Shown here: one piece after another, positions 8,787 to 17,427 of the stretch
Layout of the letters: every line of letters starts with the position of its first letter
How positions within the stretch are numbered: position 1 is the stretch's first letter
Source: an uncultured Alphaproteobacteria bacterium
GTDB lineage: Bacteria; Pseudomonadota; Alphaproteobacteria; Bin95
Reading direction: 5' to 3'
Length of the DNA: 36,723 nt
NCBI GenBank assembly: GCA_937891825.1
Contig: CALAHN010000072.1
Span: 1 to 36,723, forward strand
Made by a program: the position numbers and the translations under genes
The notes under the pieces: model-generated
Told to the model about the DNA's origin: nothing
The model's database searches: none
The model's input: only the letters and a program-made list of their open reading frames with translations

Positions 8787-9713
8787 TTATGTCAGATAGT
8801 CCGCCAGCGCCGCCTCCGTCGCCTCGCGGGAGCGGGCGTCCGGCGCCGCCACCTGAATGCGGAGATCGGTCGCGCCGGCCGGGCCGTAGGCGGCGAGGCC
8901 GTCAAGCACTTCCTGCCAGCCGCCGATCAGATGCAGGTCGGCCGCTTCGTCGAGGCCCTCCCGCGCGATCACGGCCGCATAGGACGGGAAAGATTCATAG
9001 AAGCTCGCGATCTGGCGGGCCAGCGCCTTCGCGGCCGTCCGGTCCTCGGTGACGCAGACCCGCACCAGGGCCATGACGCGGGGATCGGGCCGCCCGGCGC
9101 CGGCCGCGCCCTTGTGCAATTCCGGCACGACGTAGGAGGCGATGGTGCGCGGGCCGCATTGGCCGAGAGTCGTGCCGGCCGCGCGGGCGCCGGCGAAGCG
9201 CAGCATGCGCGGCCCAAGCGCCGCCAGCAGGATCGGCGTCGGCGGGGCGTCGATGGCGAGTTCCGCATGGGCGCTGACCTGGGCGCCCGAAACATCGGCG
9301 CGCTTGCCGGCCAGCAGCGGCTCCAGCGCATCGAAGAACTCGGCCGTATAGGAGAACGGCCGGTCCCAGGAGAGGCCGAGCGCGCCTTCGGCCTGCTGCT
9401 TCGAGGAGGCGCCGACGCCAAGGGTGAAGCGCCCGCCAAGCGCGTTCTGGGCCGAGCGCGCCAACTGCGCCAGACCGACGGGATGGCGACCGAACAAGGG
9501 CGTCACCGACGTTCCGACCTCGCCCAGGCTCGCGACATCGTCGGCGACGCAGGCCAGCGCCAGGATCGGCTCGATGGCGGCGGCGTGCGAGACCCAGAAG
9601 CTGTCGAAGCCGCCGGATACGGCGAAGCGCGCCGCCGCGCGGACCTCCGCGATCGAGGCCAGGGTGGTTCCCCCGGCCAAGCCCCACCGCATGCCGAAAC
9701 GATCGTTGCTCAT
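8787..9713 (-). CDS. LLM-class flavin/F420-dependent oxidoreductase
   Basis: This 308-residue protein has the luciferase-like TIM-barrel pattern: SGGFDSFWVSH near residue 35, LGEVGTSVTPLFGRHP near 64-79, GGRFTLGVGAS near 93-103, and a late ILLAALGPRMLRFAG strand. It resembles the coenzyme-F420-dependent members of the LLM class, but the cofactor (FMN versus F420) cannot be settled from the sequence alone. An AGGAAGGG box lies upstream of ATG 9713. The gene follows the PPOX-type flavoprotein by 20 nt, so flavin supply or redox partnership within this operon is plausible. The substrate is unknown. Confidence 0.83.
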   Translation of the reverse strand: MSNDRFGMRWGLAGGTTLASIAEVRAAARFAVSGGFDSFWVSHAAAIEPILALACVADDVASLGEVGTSVTPLFGRHPVGLAQLARSAQNALGGRFTLGVGASSKQQAEGALGLSWDRPFSYTAEFFDALEPLLAGKRADVSGAQVSAHAELAIDAPPTPILLAALGPRMLRFAGARAAGTTLGQCGPRTIASYVVPELHKGAAGAGRPDPRVMALVRVCVTEDRTAAKALARQIASFYESFPSYAAVIAREGLDEAADLHLIGGWQEVLDGLAAYGPAGATDLRIQVAAPDARSREATEAALADYLT

Positions 9714-9733
9714 TGCTCAGGCCCTTCCTGCGG

Positions 9734-10318
9734 TCAATCCTCGAACACGTCCTTCATGAAGTCCATGGACTTCCAGGCCGGGTCCGGCGGCGTATAGCCG
9801 GCGCGCGGGGTGTAGACCGACGGCGCTTCCTGGACCAGCTTCGGGATGTAGCGCGGGCAATTGGAGAAGATGTGCTCGGCCGTCACACGGATCAGCCGCT
9901 TGGCGCCCGGCAGGCCAGCAAGCGCTTCCGGGCGCTCGTCGATCTCGGCGTGGCCATTGATCCGGAGCCGCCCCGCCCCGTTGAAGAGCTTCCCGTCGAA
10001 GCGGATGAACAGCAAGCCGACGCGGGGATTGCGCAGGATATTGCCGAGGCTCCGGTACATGCGGTTGCCGTCGTAATCGGGCCAGGCGACGGCGTTCTCG
10101 CCGACGACGCGGATGAAGCCCGGATCGCCGCCCTTGAACGAACTGTCGACGCTCTCGTCGCTCGCGGTCGCGAGGAAGAAGAACGGCGCCGTTTCGATCA
10201 ATTCCCGGTCGCCTTCGTTGAAGGCGCGGCGCATCCGGTGCACAGCCAGCCGGTCCGGGACTTCGCGGCCCTCATACCGGTCCTGCAGCTCGCGCATGCC
10301 GTCGTGATAATAGGCCAT
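9734..10318 (-). CDS. PPOX-type FMN-binding flavoprotein
   Basis: This 194-residue protein has the split beta-barrel fold of pyridoxamine 5'-phosphate oxidase-like flavoproteins: APFFFLATASDE (about 43-54), a GDPGFIRV segment, NPRVGLLFIRFDG, and GRLRINGHAEI. It ends in a region rich in Pro and Tyr with CPRYIPK, as in the MSMEG_1061-like subgroup. These proteins bind FMN, F420 or haem, and the function here is not determined. Its ATG lies only 2 nt beyond the stop codon of the monooxygenase gene and its stop is 20 nt before the LLM oxidoreductase. The three flavoenzymes are clearly co-transcribed. Confidence 0.85.
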   Translation of the reverse strand: MAYYHDGMRELQDRYEGREVPDRLAVHRMRRAFNEGDRELIETAPFFFLATASDESVDSSFKGGDPGFIRVVGENAVAWPDYDGNRMYRSLGNILRNPRVGLLFIRFDGKLFNGAGRLRINGHAEIDERPEALAGLPGAKRLIRVTAEHIFSNCPRYIPKLVQEAPSVYTPRAGYTPPDPAWKSMDFMKDVFED

Positions 10319-10320
10319 GG

Positions 10321-11850
10321 CTATTCTGCCGCCTGGGCCGCGCGGGCGCGGCGGCGATAGACGAACACGTCATCGTTCAGATCGACGGCCGGGAACGCAT
10401 CCTTCTCCCGCCAATAATCCTGCGTGTGGCTCCATTCCGGCGTCTCCCCGCGCCTCGGCAGCAGGTCCTTGGCGCGCAGCAGGTAATTCGGGTTAAAGTC
10501 GGCCTCATCGACCCAGGAATGCAGCGGCATATCCCGCTCGCTCGGCCGCAGGGCCGGCTCGACGCTCGATGCGCCGGTCGCCCGCATGTGATTGAGCAAG
10601 CGGCAGACGAAGTCGGCGACCAGTTCGCTGCGGAGCGTCCAGCTCGCGCGGAAATAGCCGAATACCCAGGCGAGGTTCGGCGCGCCGGTGAACATCATGC
10701 CTCGATATGTGACGGTTTCGTTGAAGGCGAGCGGCTTGCCGTCGATGGCGAAGGCGATGTCGCCCATGACGTTCATGTTGAACCCGGTCGCGGTCACGAT
10801 GACGTCCGCTTTCAGGACTTCGCCGGATTTCAAAAGGATGCCGTCGGCGACGAAGCGGTCGATCTCCTCGGTCACGACCGACGCCTTGCCCTCGGCGATG
10901 CCCTTGAAGAGGTCCGCGTCCGGCACGAAAGCGATCCGCTGCCGCCAGGGGCGATAGGACGGGCCGAAATGCTTCTCCACGTCATAATCGGGACCCAGCA
11001 CTTTACGCACCTGCCCCAAGAGTTCGCGGCGAACGATATCCGGCTTATCGAAACACATCTCGGTGAAAACGGCCTGATCGTAGAGCATCTTCTTCCGGGT
11101 GATCTCGTGGATCCAGGACTCCTCGATCTGCAGTTCGCGCAAGGTCTCGGCAATCTCGATAGCGTTCCGTCCGGTCCGGAAATATGTGGGCGAGCGTTGC
11201 AGCATCGTCACATGCCCCGCCGTTTCCGCCATCGCGGGCACGACCGTCGCCGCCGTCGCGCCGGAGCCGATGACGACCACCCGCTTGCCGGCATAGTCCA
11301 GGCCTTCGGGCCAGTTTTCCGGATGGGCGATCGCGCCCTTGAAGTCCGCCATGCCGGGCCAGTCCGGCATGTAGCCTTCCCGGTGGCGGTAATAGCCCTG
11401 GCACATCCAGAGGAAGTTGGCGGTGAACCGCACGGTCGCGCCCGTATCGAGCCGCTCCGCCGCGATGCGCCACAGGCTGTCGGCATAAGACCAGTCCGCC
11501 GACAGGATTTTGTGCCGGTAGCGGATGTGCGGCGTCAGATCGTTCTCCGCGATCACCTCGCCCATGTAGGAGAGGATTTCTTCCGCCGTTGCGATGGGCG
11601 GGCCGATCCACGGTTTGAAGCGATAGCCGAAGGTGTGCAGATCGCTGTCGGAGCGAATGCCGGGCGAGCGATGGGTCCACCAGGTGCCGCCGAAGCTATC
11701 CTCGGTCTCCAGAACGACATAGCTGACGCCTGGGCATTGCCGGCCGAGATGATAGGCGGCCGCGACGCCCGAAATTCCGGCGCCGACGATCAGGCAATCG
11801 AAATGCTCGGGCGGCGCATCGGCCAGGGCTCGGGGAGCGGTATCGGACAT
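10321..11850 (-). CDS. FAD/NAD(P)H-dependent Baeyer-Villiger-type monooxygenase
   Basis: This 509-residue flavoprotein monooxygenase has an FAD-binding GAGISG (23-28) and an NAD(P)H-binding GSGATA (195-200). It also carries the Baeyer-Villiger fingerprint F-x-G-x3-H-x3-W at residues 170-180 (FKGAIAHPENW). Family members insert oxygen into ketones to give esters or lactones; some oxidise N or S atoms instead. It heads a three-gene flavoenzyme unit with PPOX and LLM proteins, and esterase genes lie further along the same strand, so ketone to ester to acid plus alcohol is a reasonable route (inference). No transmembrane segment is visible. Confidence 0.88.
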   Translation of the reverse strand: MSDTAPRALADAPPEHFDCLIVGAGISGVAAAYHLGRQCPGVSYVVLETEDSFGGTWWTHRSPGIRSDSDLHTFGYRFKPWIGPPIATAEEILSYMGEVIAENDLTPHIRYRHKILSADWSYADSLWRIAAERLDTGATVRFTANFLWMCQGYYRHREGYMPDWPGMADFKGAIAHPENWPEGLDYAGKRVVVIGSGATAATVVPAMAETAGHVTMLQRSPTYFRTGRNAIEIAETLRELQIEESWIHEITRKKMLYDQAVFTEMCFDKPDIVRRELLGQVRKVLGPDYDVEKHFGPSYRPWRQRIAFVPDADLFKGIAEGKASVVTEEIDRFVADGILLKSGEVLKADVIVTATGFNMNVMGDIAFAIDGKPLAFNETVTYRGMMFTGAPNLAWVFGYFRASWTLRSELVADFVCRLLNHMRATGASSVEPALRPSERDMPLHSWVDEADFNPNYLLRAKDLLPRRGETPEWSHTQDYWREKDAFPAVDLNDDVFVYRRRARAAQAAE

Positions 11851-11979
11851 TGGGGGCGTTCCTCCAGTTCGGTCGGACGAAGCCGCGGGGGCGCCCGCGG
11901 GGTCGCATCCGTCAGATGCTATACTGAAACGCGGCGTCTGCCGATTGCCCGAATTCAGCGCTCCCCAAGCCCGGATAGG
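11851..11979. promoter_or_regulatory. leader region of the monooxygenase operon
   Basis: This 129-nt gap should contain the promoter for the monooxygenase unit. On the minus strand a TATAGC (-10-like) is present near 11918-11924, but no good -35 is 16-18 nt upstream of it. A perfect GC hairpin (CCGCGGG, loop GGCG, CCCGCGG) lies at 11883-11900 in the presumed leader. It lacks a T run, so termination is doubtful. Confidence 0.3.
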
Positions 11980-13905
11980 CTACCGCGCCCGGGTTCCGGA
12001 CCAGGTCGCCTCTGGCGTCAGCGGGCCGTCGCAATAGCTCCAGTTGCCCTTGAACCGGTCCTCGGCGAATTCGAACCGGAGGCGGCCCCAGAAATGGCGG
12101 CCGTCGCGGGCCGTCGCACAGCGCTCGCCGGCGCTGTCCTGGGTCCAGATGCCGACCAGGATGCCGCCTTCCATCACGCCGACGATTTCACCGCTGCCTG
12201 TCGCGTAGCGACCGGCGACCGATGCGCCGTCCTGGGTCAGCGTCATCGAGCCTTCGGTCGTGTCCCAGCTTCCGGCGACATCGAGGAACGGCGGCGGCGG
12301 CCCCTGCAGCCGCGCCGGATAGTCCGCTTTCAGCCAGAGCGCGAGCGCGGCGCCCGTCGCGGTGTCGGACGCCTCGGCCCAGGACGAGGCGGCGACCGCG
12401 CCGCGATAGCGCATGCGCCGGTCGATCTGGGCGACGACGCTGGCGGAAGCCCGGTCGCCGGCGGCGGCGCCGATCGTCCCCCAGAAATAGGCAGCCCGAT
12501 AGTTCCGCGCTTCGCCCTGCCCGCGCAGATAAGCGAGGGCGCGCCGGCGGACCGCCTCGATCGGCGCATAGCCCTGGACGACTTCCGGCGTCGCATCGGC
12601 CGGCAAACTCGAAGCTTGCATCTCCAGCACGACCGGGGTCGCGAGCCTCGTCTCCAGTCGGTCAAGCAGTCCGGGCGCGGAAACGGCGCCCTTGGCGCCC
12701 GCAAGCAAGGCGTAGCGATATGCGGGCTTCGGATCGGCCTCGATCAATGTCTCCGCGAGGATCAACGCGGCCTCCATATCCCCGGCGTCGGCCAGGGGAA
12801 AGAGCAGCGCCTGCGCCGCCTTCGCCGCCTTCGGCGTGCCGAGGCCCGCCGCCAGGGCCTTGCCGGCGCGGAGGCGCTCTCGATCCGAAAGGCTGGATGG
12901 ATCGGCGAGCGCCTGGGCGATGAGCGCGGCGGGCAGAATCTGCCGACGCGCCGCGGGCGCCCGGCCGATCGCCGGGTTGAGCGCCTTGAAGGCCACGGCA
13001 GGATCGGACCCAAGCTCCGGCGACAACCGGATCGGCCGATCCAGTCCCGTCCCCAGCACGAGTTGCCCCGGCGCTTCGACAAAGCTGCGGGCGGCGGCGG
13101 CGGCCGACGCCACGAACGCCGCCTGATCCGGCTGCATTGCGGGTCCGGGGCTGCCGTCCGGGCCGGGCGGGCTGAAGACCTGCGTCAGCGCTTCCGTGAC
13201 GAATGCGGCGGCGGCGTCTGGCGTCGCGGCGTCTGGCGGCAGCACCTGCTGGGCCTTCGCCCAGAAGCCCAGATCCTCGAGAATGATCTCGGCCCGCGCA
13301 AGATCGAGCGACGGCTCTTCCTCCTCGGCCTTGAAGGCGACATAGGCAAAATCGACATCGAAGGACAGGGCCAGCAAGTCAGGCGACGTCATATGGCCCT
13401 CGACGCGCAAGGCGGAGGAGGAGATGCGATAATCGACATCGAAATAGATCCGGTCGATCGCGATCGTCTCAAGCCCGCCGGCGGCGGCCATGCCGTCCAT
13501 GCCGGGCGCCAGACATGCCGGCGGGGCGGACACCCCGAGAAATTCCACGTGCAGGCGGATCATGTCGAGGTTCATCAGGTCCATGCCGGAAAAGCGCGCC
13601 TTGTCGACCCGCACCGCACAGGCGCGCTCGACATCCCACGGGGCGTCCGGCCGGATGGTCAGGCCGTTGATATCCATGCTGTCGGTATAGAAATCGGTGG
13701 CGATCGAGTCGAAGGTCAGATCGACGAGGGAGCGCGCGGACATCAGCGCGATCCGGCCGAACATGTCCGACAGCTTGCTGGCTGAAACCATATCGGAAAG
13801 CGGGGGCCGCGGATCGCCCTCGGCATGGGCGGGCGCCAAGGGAGCGGCCGCGATCATGGCGCCCAGCAGAAAGCTTGCGGCGCGTCTGGAAACTGGCATT
13901 GACAT
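11980..13905 (-). CDS. large exported protein of unknown function
   Basis: I do not recognise this 641-residue protein. It starts with a clear Sec signal peptide (RR followed by a hydrophobic stretch and cleavage near AHA-EGD at about 29), so it is probably periplasmic or outer-membrane associated. The first half has few landmarks. The middle (about 290-530) is Ala/Leu-rich and helical, with two pieces resembling Sel1/TPR repeats (AYRYALLAGAKG and NYRAAYFWGTIGAAAGD). The last 90 residues form a beta-rich module (GSWDTTEGSMTLTQDG, VAGRY, GGILVGIWTQ, FKGNWSY) of the kind that follows a W-x-T-x2-G-x-M-x-L pattern in lipocalin-like barrels. ATG 13905 follows a GGGGGA box and leaves an ideal signal peptide; the upstream ATG 13950 would put 15 odd residues before it. 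Confidence 0.7.
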   Translation of the reverse strand: MSMPVSRRAASFLLGAMIAAAPLAPAHAEGDPRPPLSDMVSASKLSDMFGRIALMSARSLVDLTFDSIATDFYTDSMDINGLTIRPDAPWDVERACAVRVDKARFSGMDLMNLDMIRLHVEFLGVSAPPACLAPGMDGMAAAGGLETIAIDRIYFDVDYRISSSALRVEGHMTSPDLLALSFDVDFAYVAFKAEEEEPSLDLARAEIILEDLGFWAKAQQVLPPDAATPDAAAAFVTEALTQVFSPPGPDGSPGPAMQPDQAAFVASAAAAARSFVEAPGQLVLGTGLDRPIRLSPELGSDPAVAFKALNPAIGRAPAARRQILPAALIAQALADPSSLSDRERLRAGKALAAGLGTPKAAKAAQALLFPLADAGDMEAALILAETLIEADPKPAYRYALLAGAKGAVSAPGLLDRLETRLATPVVLEMQASSLPADATPEVVQGYAPIEAVRRRALAYLRGQGEARNYRAAYFWGTIGAAAGDRASASVVAQIDRRMRYRGAVAASSWAEASDTATGAALALWLKADYPARLQGPPPPFLDVAGSWDTTEGSMTLTQDGASVAGRYATGSGEIVGVMEGGILVGIWTQDSAGERCATARDGRHFWGRLRFEFAEDRFKGNWSYCDGPLTPEATWSGTRAR

Positions 13906-14126
13906 GGGTCCCCCTTGGCTAAGGCCGGAGCATGGACCGCACGTTCGCATGGGCGCGCCATGCCCTATCCGACGGCCCGATCACGAAGGACGGCGCTTGC
14001 CGCCACGTCCGGGCGCGTTCCGACCAGCCTCGCCAATTTTCACGCCTTTGGCAATTCTTGCCCGCGCGGACCGAAGCCTTTGGTGACGCACGTCACTCTA
14101 TCGAAGGACCAGTTCATCCGGCGCTT
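13906..14126. other. 221-nt intergenic region
   Basis: This gap lies between nhaA (ending) and the exported-protein gene (starting), both on the minus strand, so it should hold the latter's promoter. No convincing coding frame is present. A dyad GTGAC-GCAC-GTCAC at 14083-14096 is the only clear symmetric element. Confidence 0.35.
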
Positions 14127-15326
14127 TCAGGCAGCCGCGGCCTCGGCTTTCTCGTCCTTGCGCTCGGCGCGGGCTTTCGCAAGGAGCAGCACGACAGAGC
14201 CCACGACGCCCGACAAGAGCGAGCCCGCGATGACGCCGATGCGCACCAGGTTCTGGTTCTCCGGGTCCGAATATGCCAGCCCGCCGATGAAGAGCGACAT
14301 GGTGAAGCCGATGCCCGCCAGGCAGGCGACGCCATATAGCTGCATCAGACTGGCGCGCTGCGGCGGCGCGGCGAGGCCGAGCTTGATCGCCGCATAGCCG
14401 AAACCGAACACCCCGACCTGCTTGCCGACGAAGAGGCCCAGCATGATCGCCAGCGACAAGGGCGCAAAGAGCTGCTCCGCATTCAGCCCGGCCAGCGGCA
14501 CGCCGGCATTGGCGAAGGCGAACAGCGGCATCACCAGATAGGACACCCAGGGATGCAGGCCATGTTCGGCCGCCTTGGCGGGCGACCGCCCTGCCTTGTC
14601 GAGCGTGAGCGGGATGGCGAACCCGATCGCCACGCCCGCCAGCGTCGCGTGCACCCCGGATTTCAGGACGCACACCCAGAGCACGAGGCCCAGCAGCACA
14701 TAGGGCGGGAGTTTCTTGACGCCCAGCAGATTGAGGGCGATCAGGCCGCCGCCGGCGATCGCCGTCAGCGCCAGGGCGAACAGGGAAAGCTTGCTGGTGT
14801 AGAACACTGCGATGATGAGGATGGCGCCCACATCGTCGACGACCGCGAGCGCCAGCAGGAACGTCTTCAATTCGCCCGGAACCCGCTTGCCAAGCAAGCT
14901 CAAGACGCCGAGCGCAAAGGCGATATCGGTTGCGGCCGGGATCGCCCAGCCTTTCGCGGCCTCGCTGTCCCAGCCGACGACCGCAAGGAACGTCGCGGCC
15001 GGGATCGCCATGCCGCCGACCGCCCCGTAGACCGGCAGAGCCGCCTGCTTCCAGCTCGACAGCGCGCCTTCGCGCGCCTCCCGCTTGATCTCGAGCGCGA
15101 TGAGCAGGAAGAAGATCGCCATCAGGCCATCGTTGATCCAGAGCAACAACGGCTTGGCAATGCCGTCCCCGTCGATTTCGACGGCCAGTTGGGCCAGAAG
15201 GAATTTGTCGTAAAACGGGCGCACGGCTTCGATATTTTCCGCCAGCACGCCAAGCAGGGCCGCCGCCCCGAGTAGGAGCCCGGCTTTCGCCTCCGGCCCG
15301 AGGCCGCCTTTCCCTGTCGCCGCCAT
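14127..15326 (-). CDS. nhaA: Na+/H+ antiporter NhaA
   Basis: This 399-residue, highly hydrophobic protein is a typical NhaA. It carries WAIPAATDIAFALG with Asp134 and ALAVVDDVGAI with Asp164-Asp165, equivalent to the ion-binding Asp133, Asp163 and Asp164 of the E. coli protein. About a dozen membrane segments follow in the usual order, including AGIGFTMSLFIGGLAY near residue 350. It exchanges cytoplasmic Na+ or Li+ for protons across the inner membrane. The start at 15326 (MAATGKGG) is chosen because a GGAGGAA box lies 9 nt upstream. Longer starts at 15362 and 15431 would add an unusual N-terminus. The short charged Ala/Glu/Lys-rich C-terminal tail is not part of the transport core. Confidence 0.95.
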   Translation of the reverse strand: MAATGKGGLGPEAKAGLLLGAAALLGVLAENIEAVRPFYDKFLLAQLAVEIDGDGIAKPLLLWINDGLMAIFFLLIALEIKREAREGALSSWKQAALPVYGAVGGMAIPAATFLAVVGWDSEAAKGWAIPAATDIAFALGVLSLLGKRVPGELKTFLLALAVVDDVGAILIIAVFYTSKLSLFALALTAIAGGGLIALNLLGVKKLPPYVLLGLVLWVCVLKSGVHATLAGVAIGFAIPLTLDKAGRSPAKAAEHGLHPWVSYLVMPLFAFANAGVPLAGLNAEQLFAPLSLAIMLGLFVGKQVGVFGFGYAAIKLGLAAPPQRASLMQLYGVACLAGIGFTMSLFIGGLAYSDPENQNLVRIGVIAGSLLSGVVGSVVLLLAKARAERKDEKAEAAAA

Positions 15327-15566
15327 CCGTCCAATTTCCTCCGTCGGGTCTGATCGGGTCATGCGGGGTTCAACGCGCCCGGCCTTTCCGACATAGCCCG
15401 CAGGCGCTGGATTTGAAGCCTCGAGCGGCAAGAATCCGACATGAAGTTGCTATCGGGCCCCAGCCGCAGCACGCGGCGTCCATATCGACGCCGACCGCCG
15501 CATCTGCGACCATCGCGCCGCGAACCGCCGCCCCGACGGCAAAACGAACAAAGGACGATAGACCCC
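15327..15566. other. divergent intergenic region nhaA / enoyl-CoA hydratase
   Basis: These 240 nt separate two divergent genes and should contain both promoters. No clear -35/-10 pair, dyad or small gene was found by reading. An open frame runs through it in phase with the hydratase, but the translated leader is arginine-rich and unlike the family, so it is treated as non-coding. Confidence 0.35.
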
Positions 15567-16379
15567 GTGACGACCATAGAGACCGGCGAAAGCACGCTGC
15601 TGTGCGACCTGACAGATCGCGTGCTGACCATCACCCTCAATCGGCCGGAGGCGCGGAATGCGCTCTCGCCCGACCTGATGTTCGCCTTCCGGCGCATGCT
15701 TGCGACATACGGCGATCATGCCGATGTCGGCGCCGTCGTGATCACCGGCGCCGGCCAGGCTTTCTGCGCCGGCGGCGACGTCAAGCGCATGGCGGCGGGC
15801 GCCCCGGTCGAACGCACGGCCGAGGAAAAGTTTCGCGACATGCGCGCCCGCCATCATGAGACCGCTGGCGTCATCCGGCGGCTGCGGGTTCCGACCGTCG
15901 CCGCCCTGCCGGGACCGGCCGCCGGCGCGGGCCTGGCGCTGGCGCTGGCCTGCGACCTGCGCATCGCCGCCGAAAGCGCCTTCCTCAGCACCGGCTATGC
16001 GCGGATCGGCCTGCCCGGCGACTATGGCGCGTCCTGGCTGCTGACCCGGGTCGTCGGCCCCGGCCGGGCGCGGGAACTGATGCTGACGTCGGAACGGGTC
16101 GGCGCGGCGCGCGCGCTCGAGATCGGCCTGGTCAACCGCGTCGTGCCAGCCGACAAGCTGCGGGAGGCGACGCTGGATCTGGTCCGCCCGCTGGCGAACG
16201 GCCCCCGCATCGCGCTTTGCTACATCAAGGACAATCTCGACGAAGCGCTCGATATCGATCACGGCGCGGCGATCGACCGGGAGGCCGAGCGCATGCTCCG
16301 CAGCCAGGGCACGTTCGATCACAAGGAAGCGGCGAGAGCGTTCGTCGAAAAGCGCGACCCGAAGTTCGAAGGCCGCTGA
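15567..16379 (+). CDS. enoyl-CoA hydratase/isomerase family protein
   Basis: This is a 270-residue crotonase-fold protein. The N-terminal beta strand VLTITLNRPEARNALS is diagnostic, FCAGGDVKRM forms the oxyanion hole, and PAAGAGLALALACDLRIA and RIGLPGDYGASWLL are the CoA-site and active-site segments. Asp appears in LPGDYG where classical hydratases have Glu, so the exact reaction is uncertain. The start is taken as GTG 15567, with AAAGGA about 11 nt upstream; the open frame begins earlier at 15441 but the extra residues do not resemble the family. It is monocistronic: its TGA directly abuts the stop codon of the convergent DapA-family gene. Confidence 0.87.
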   Translation: MTTIETGESTLLCDLTDRVLTITLNRPEARNALSPDLMFAFRRMLATYGDHADVGAVVITGAGQAFCAGGDVKRMAAGAPVERTAEEKFRDMRARHHETAGVIRRLRVPTVAALPGPAAGAGLALALACDLRIAAESAFLSTGYARIGLPGDYGASWLLTRVVGPGRARELMLTSERVGAARALEIGLVNRVVPADKLREATLDLVRPLANGPRIALCYIKDNLDEALDIDHGAAIDREAERMLRSQGTFDHKEAARAFVEKRDPKFEGR

Positions 16380-17342
16380 TCAACCGACCCGCGGCGCGCC
16401 GGCCGCGTCCAGCTCCGCGTCGAGCGCCGCCGCCGCTTCCGCCGGGAGCGGCTGCAAGGGAAAGCGCGTCGGCCCTGTCTTGAGGCCGGCGCGGGCCGCC
16501 CAGTGCTTCAGGGCCGGGACGGGCGAGCGTCCGTGGTCGAGTTCGCCCATGACCCATCTGTCATAGGCGGCGCGCAAGGGCTGCAGCCGGCGCCAATGGG
16601 CATAGGCCGTCGGCGCGTCGCCCACGATGAGCGCATCCCGGTAGGCCCGGATCGGCTGGGATGCGCCCGATTGATAGAGATACGGCTCCGGGTTCGCGTA
16701 GAGCGGCGCTTCGGGATTGCGGGCGAGTTCGACGAGAAACTGGTCCTCGTGGGGATTGCAGATCAAGCGTGCATCCGCGACCTGCCGGCGCAGGCCTGCG
16801 ACCGCCTTGTCGCCGCCGGGCGCCTTCACCGCGAGCACAAGGCCGCGCCGGGCCAGGCGATCGATGATGTTCGCGCCGAAGCTCATGCCCGGCGCCGGCG
16901 ATTCGAAAATCACCAGCGGCCGCCCCGCCGCGTCGACGGCGGCCGCAGCCAGCGCGATCAGTTCGTCGTCGAGATACTGCCCGCGCGGCCGCATCAGGAT
17001 GATGTGATGGGCGCCCGCCTGACCCGCGTGACGAGCGAGCGTCAACATTTCCGCGGGCGCATGATGGGTGACGACGACGCCGACAGCCATGGCGTCGCCG
17101 GCGCCGGCCAGCATCGCCGTCAGGACATCCTGCCGCTCAGACAACGTGAGCGCAAAGCCTTCGCCCATGATGCCATTGCAGAAAATGCCGTCGCAGCCGA
17201 AGCGGTCCCGATACAGCGTCGCGTTCCCGGCGACGCCTTCAAGGTCGACCGCCCCATCCGCGAGAAACGGCGTCGGCACGGCGGCCCAGATGCCCGCCAG
17301 CGCCCCGACCGATGCCGCCTGTTGTCCCATAGGTGTCGCCAC
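16380..17342 (-). CDS. DapA/dihydrodipicolinate synthase family lyase
   Basis: This is a 320-residue TIM-barrel protein of the class I aldolase DapA/NAL family. It begins GIWAAVPTPFLADGAVDLEG, has a GIFCNGIMGEGFALT segment in place of the usual GTTGE motif, and carries a Schiff-base lysine candidate in VLAVKAPGG. Family members condense or cleave pyruvate-type 2-oxo acids. The altered glycine motif argues against true dihydrodipicolinate synthase and for a sugar-acid, hydratase-aldolase or other catabolic branch. GTG 17342 is preferred because GGAGAT lies 5 nt upstream; ATG 17330 is the alternative. The substrate is unknown. Confidence 0.82.
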   Translation of the reverse strand: MATPMGQQAASVGALAGIWAAVPTPFLADGAVDLEGVAGNATLYRDRFGCDGIFCNGIMGEGFALTLSERQDVLTAMLAGAGDAMAVGVVVTHHAPAEMLTLARHAGQAGAHHIILMRPRGQYLDDELIALAAAAVDAAGRPLVIFESPAPGMSFGANIIDRLARRGLVLAVKAPGGDKAVAGLRRQVADARLICNPHEDQFLVELARNPEAPLYANPEPYLYQSGASQPIRAYRDALIVGDAPTAYAHWRRLQPLRAAYDRWVMGELDHGRSPVPALKHWAARAGLKTGPTRFPLQPLPAEAAAALDAELDAAGAPRVG

Positions 17343-17427
17343 GTCGCATCTCCGATCCACAGATTGCCAAGCAGGGCGCATCGCCCGCTTCGCCGGAACA
17401 GGATGCTAGCACGCCCTGGCGCGGCTG

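Noticed and set aside
10426-13785. Very long open frame on the plus strand opposite the monooxygenase and the exported protein
   Set aside because: Same reasoning: it is the complement of real genes with strong codon bias, and spans the gap between two unrelated genes.
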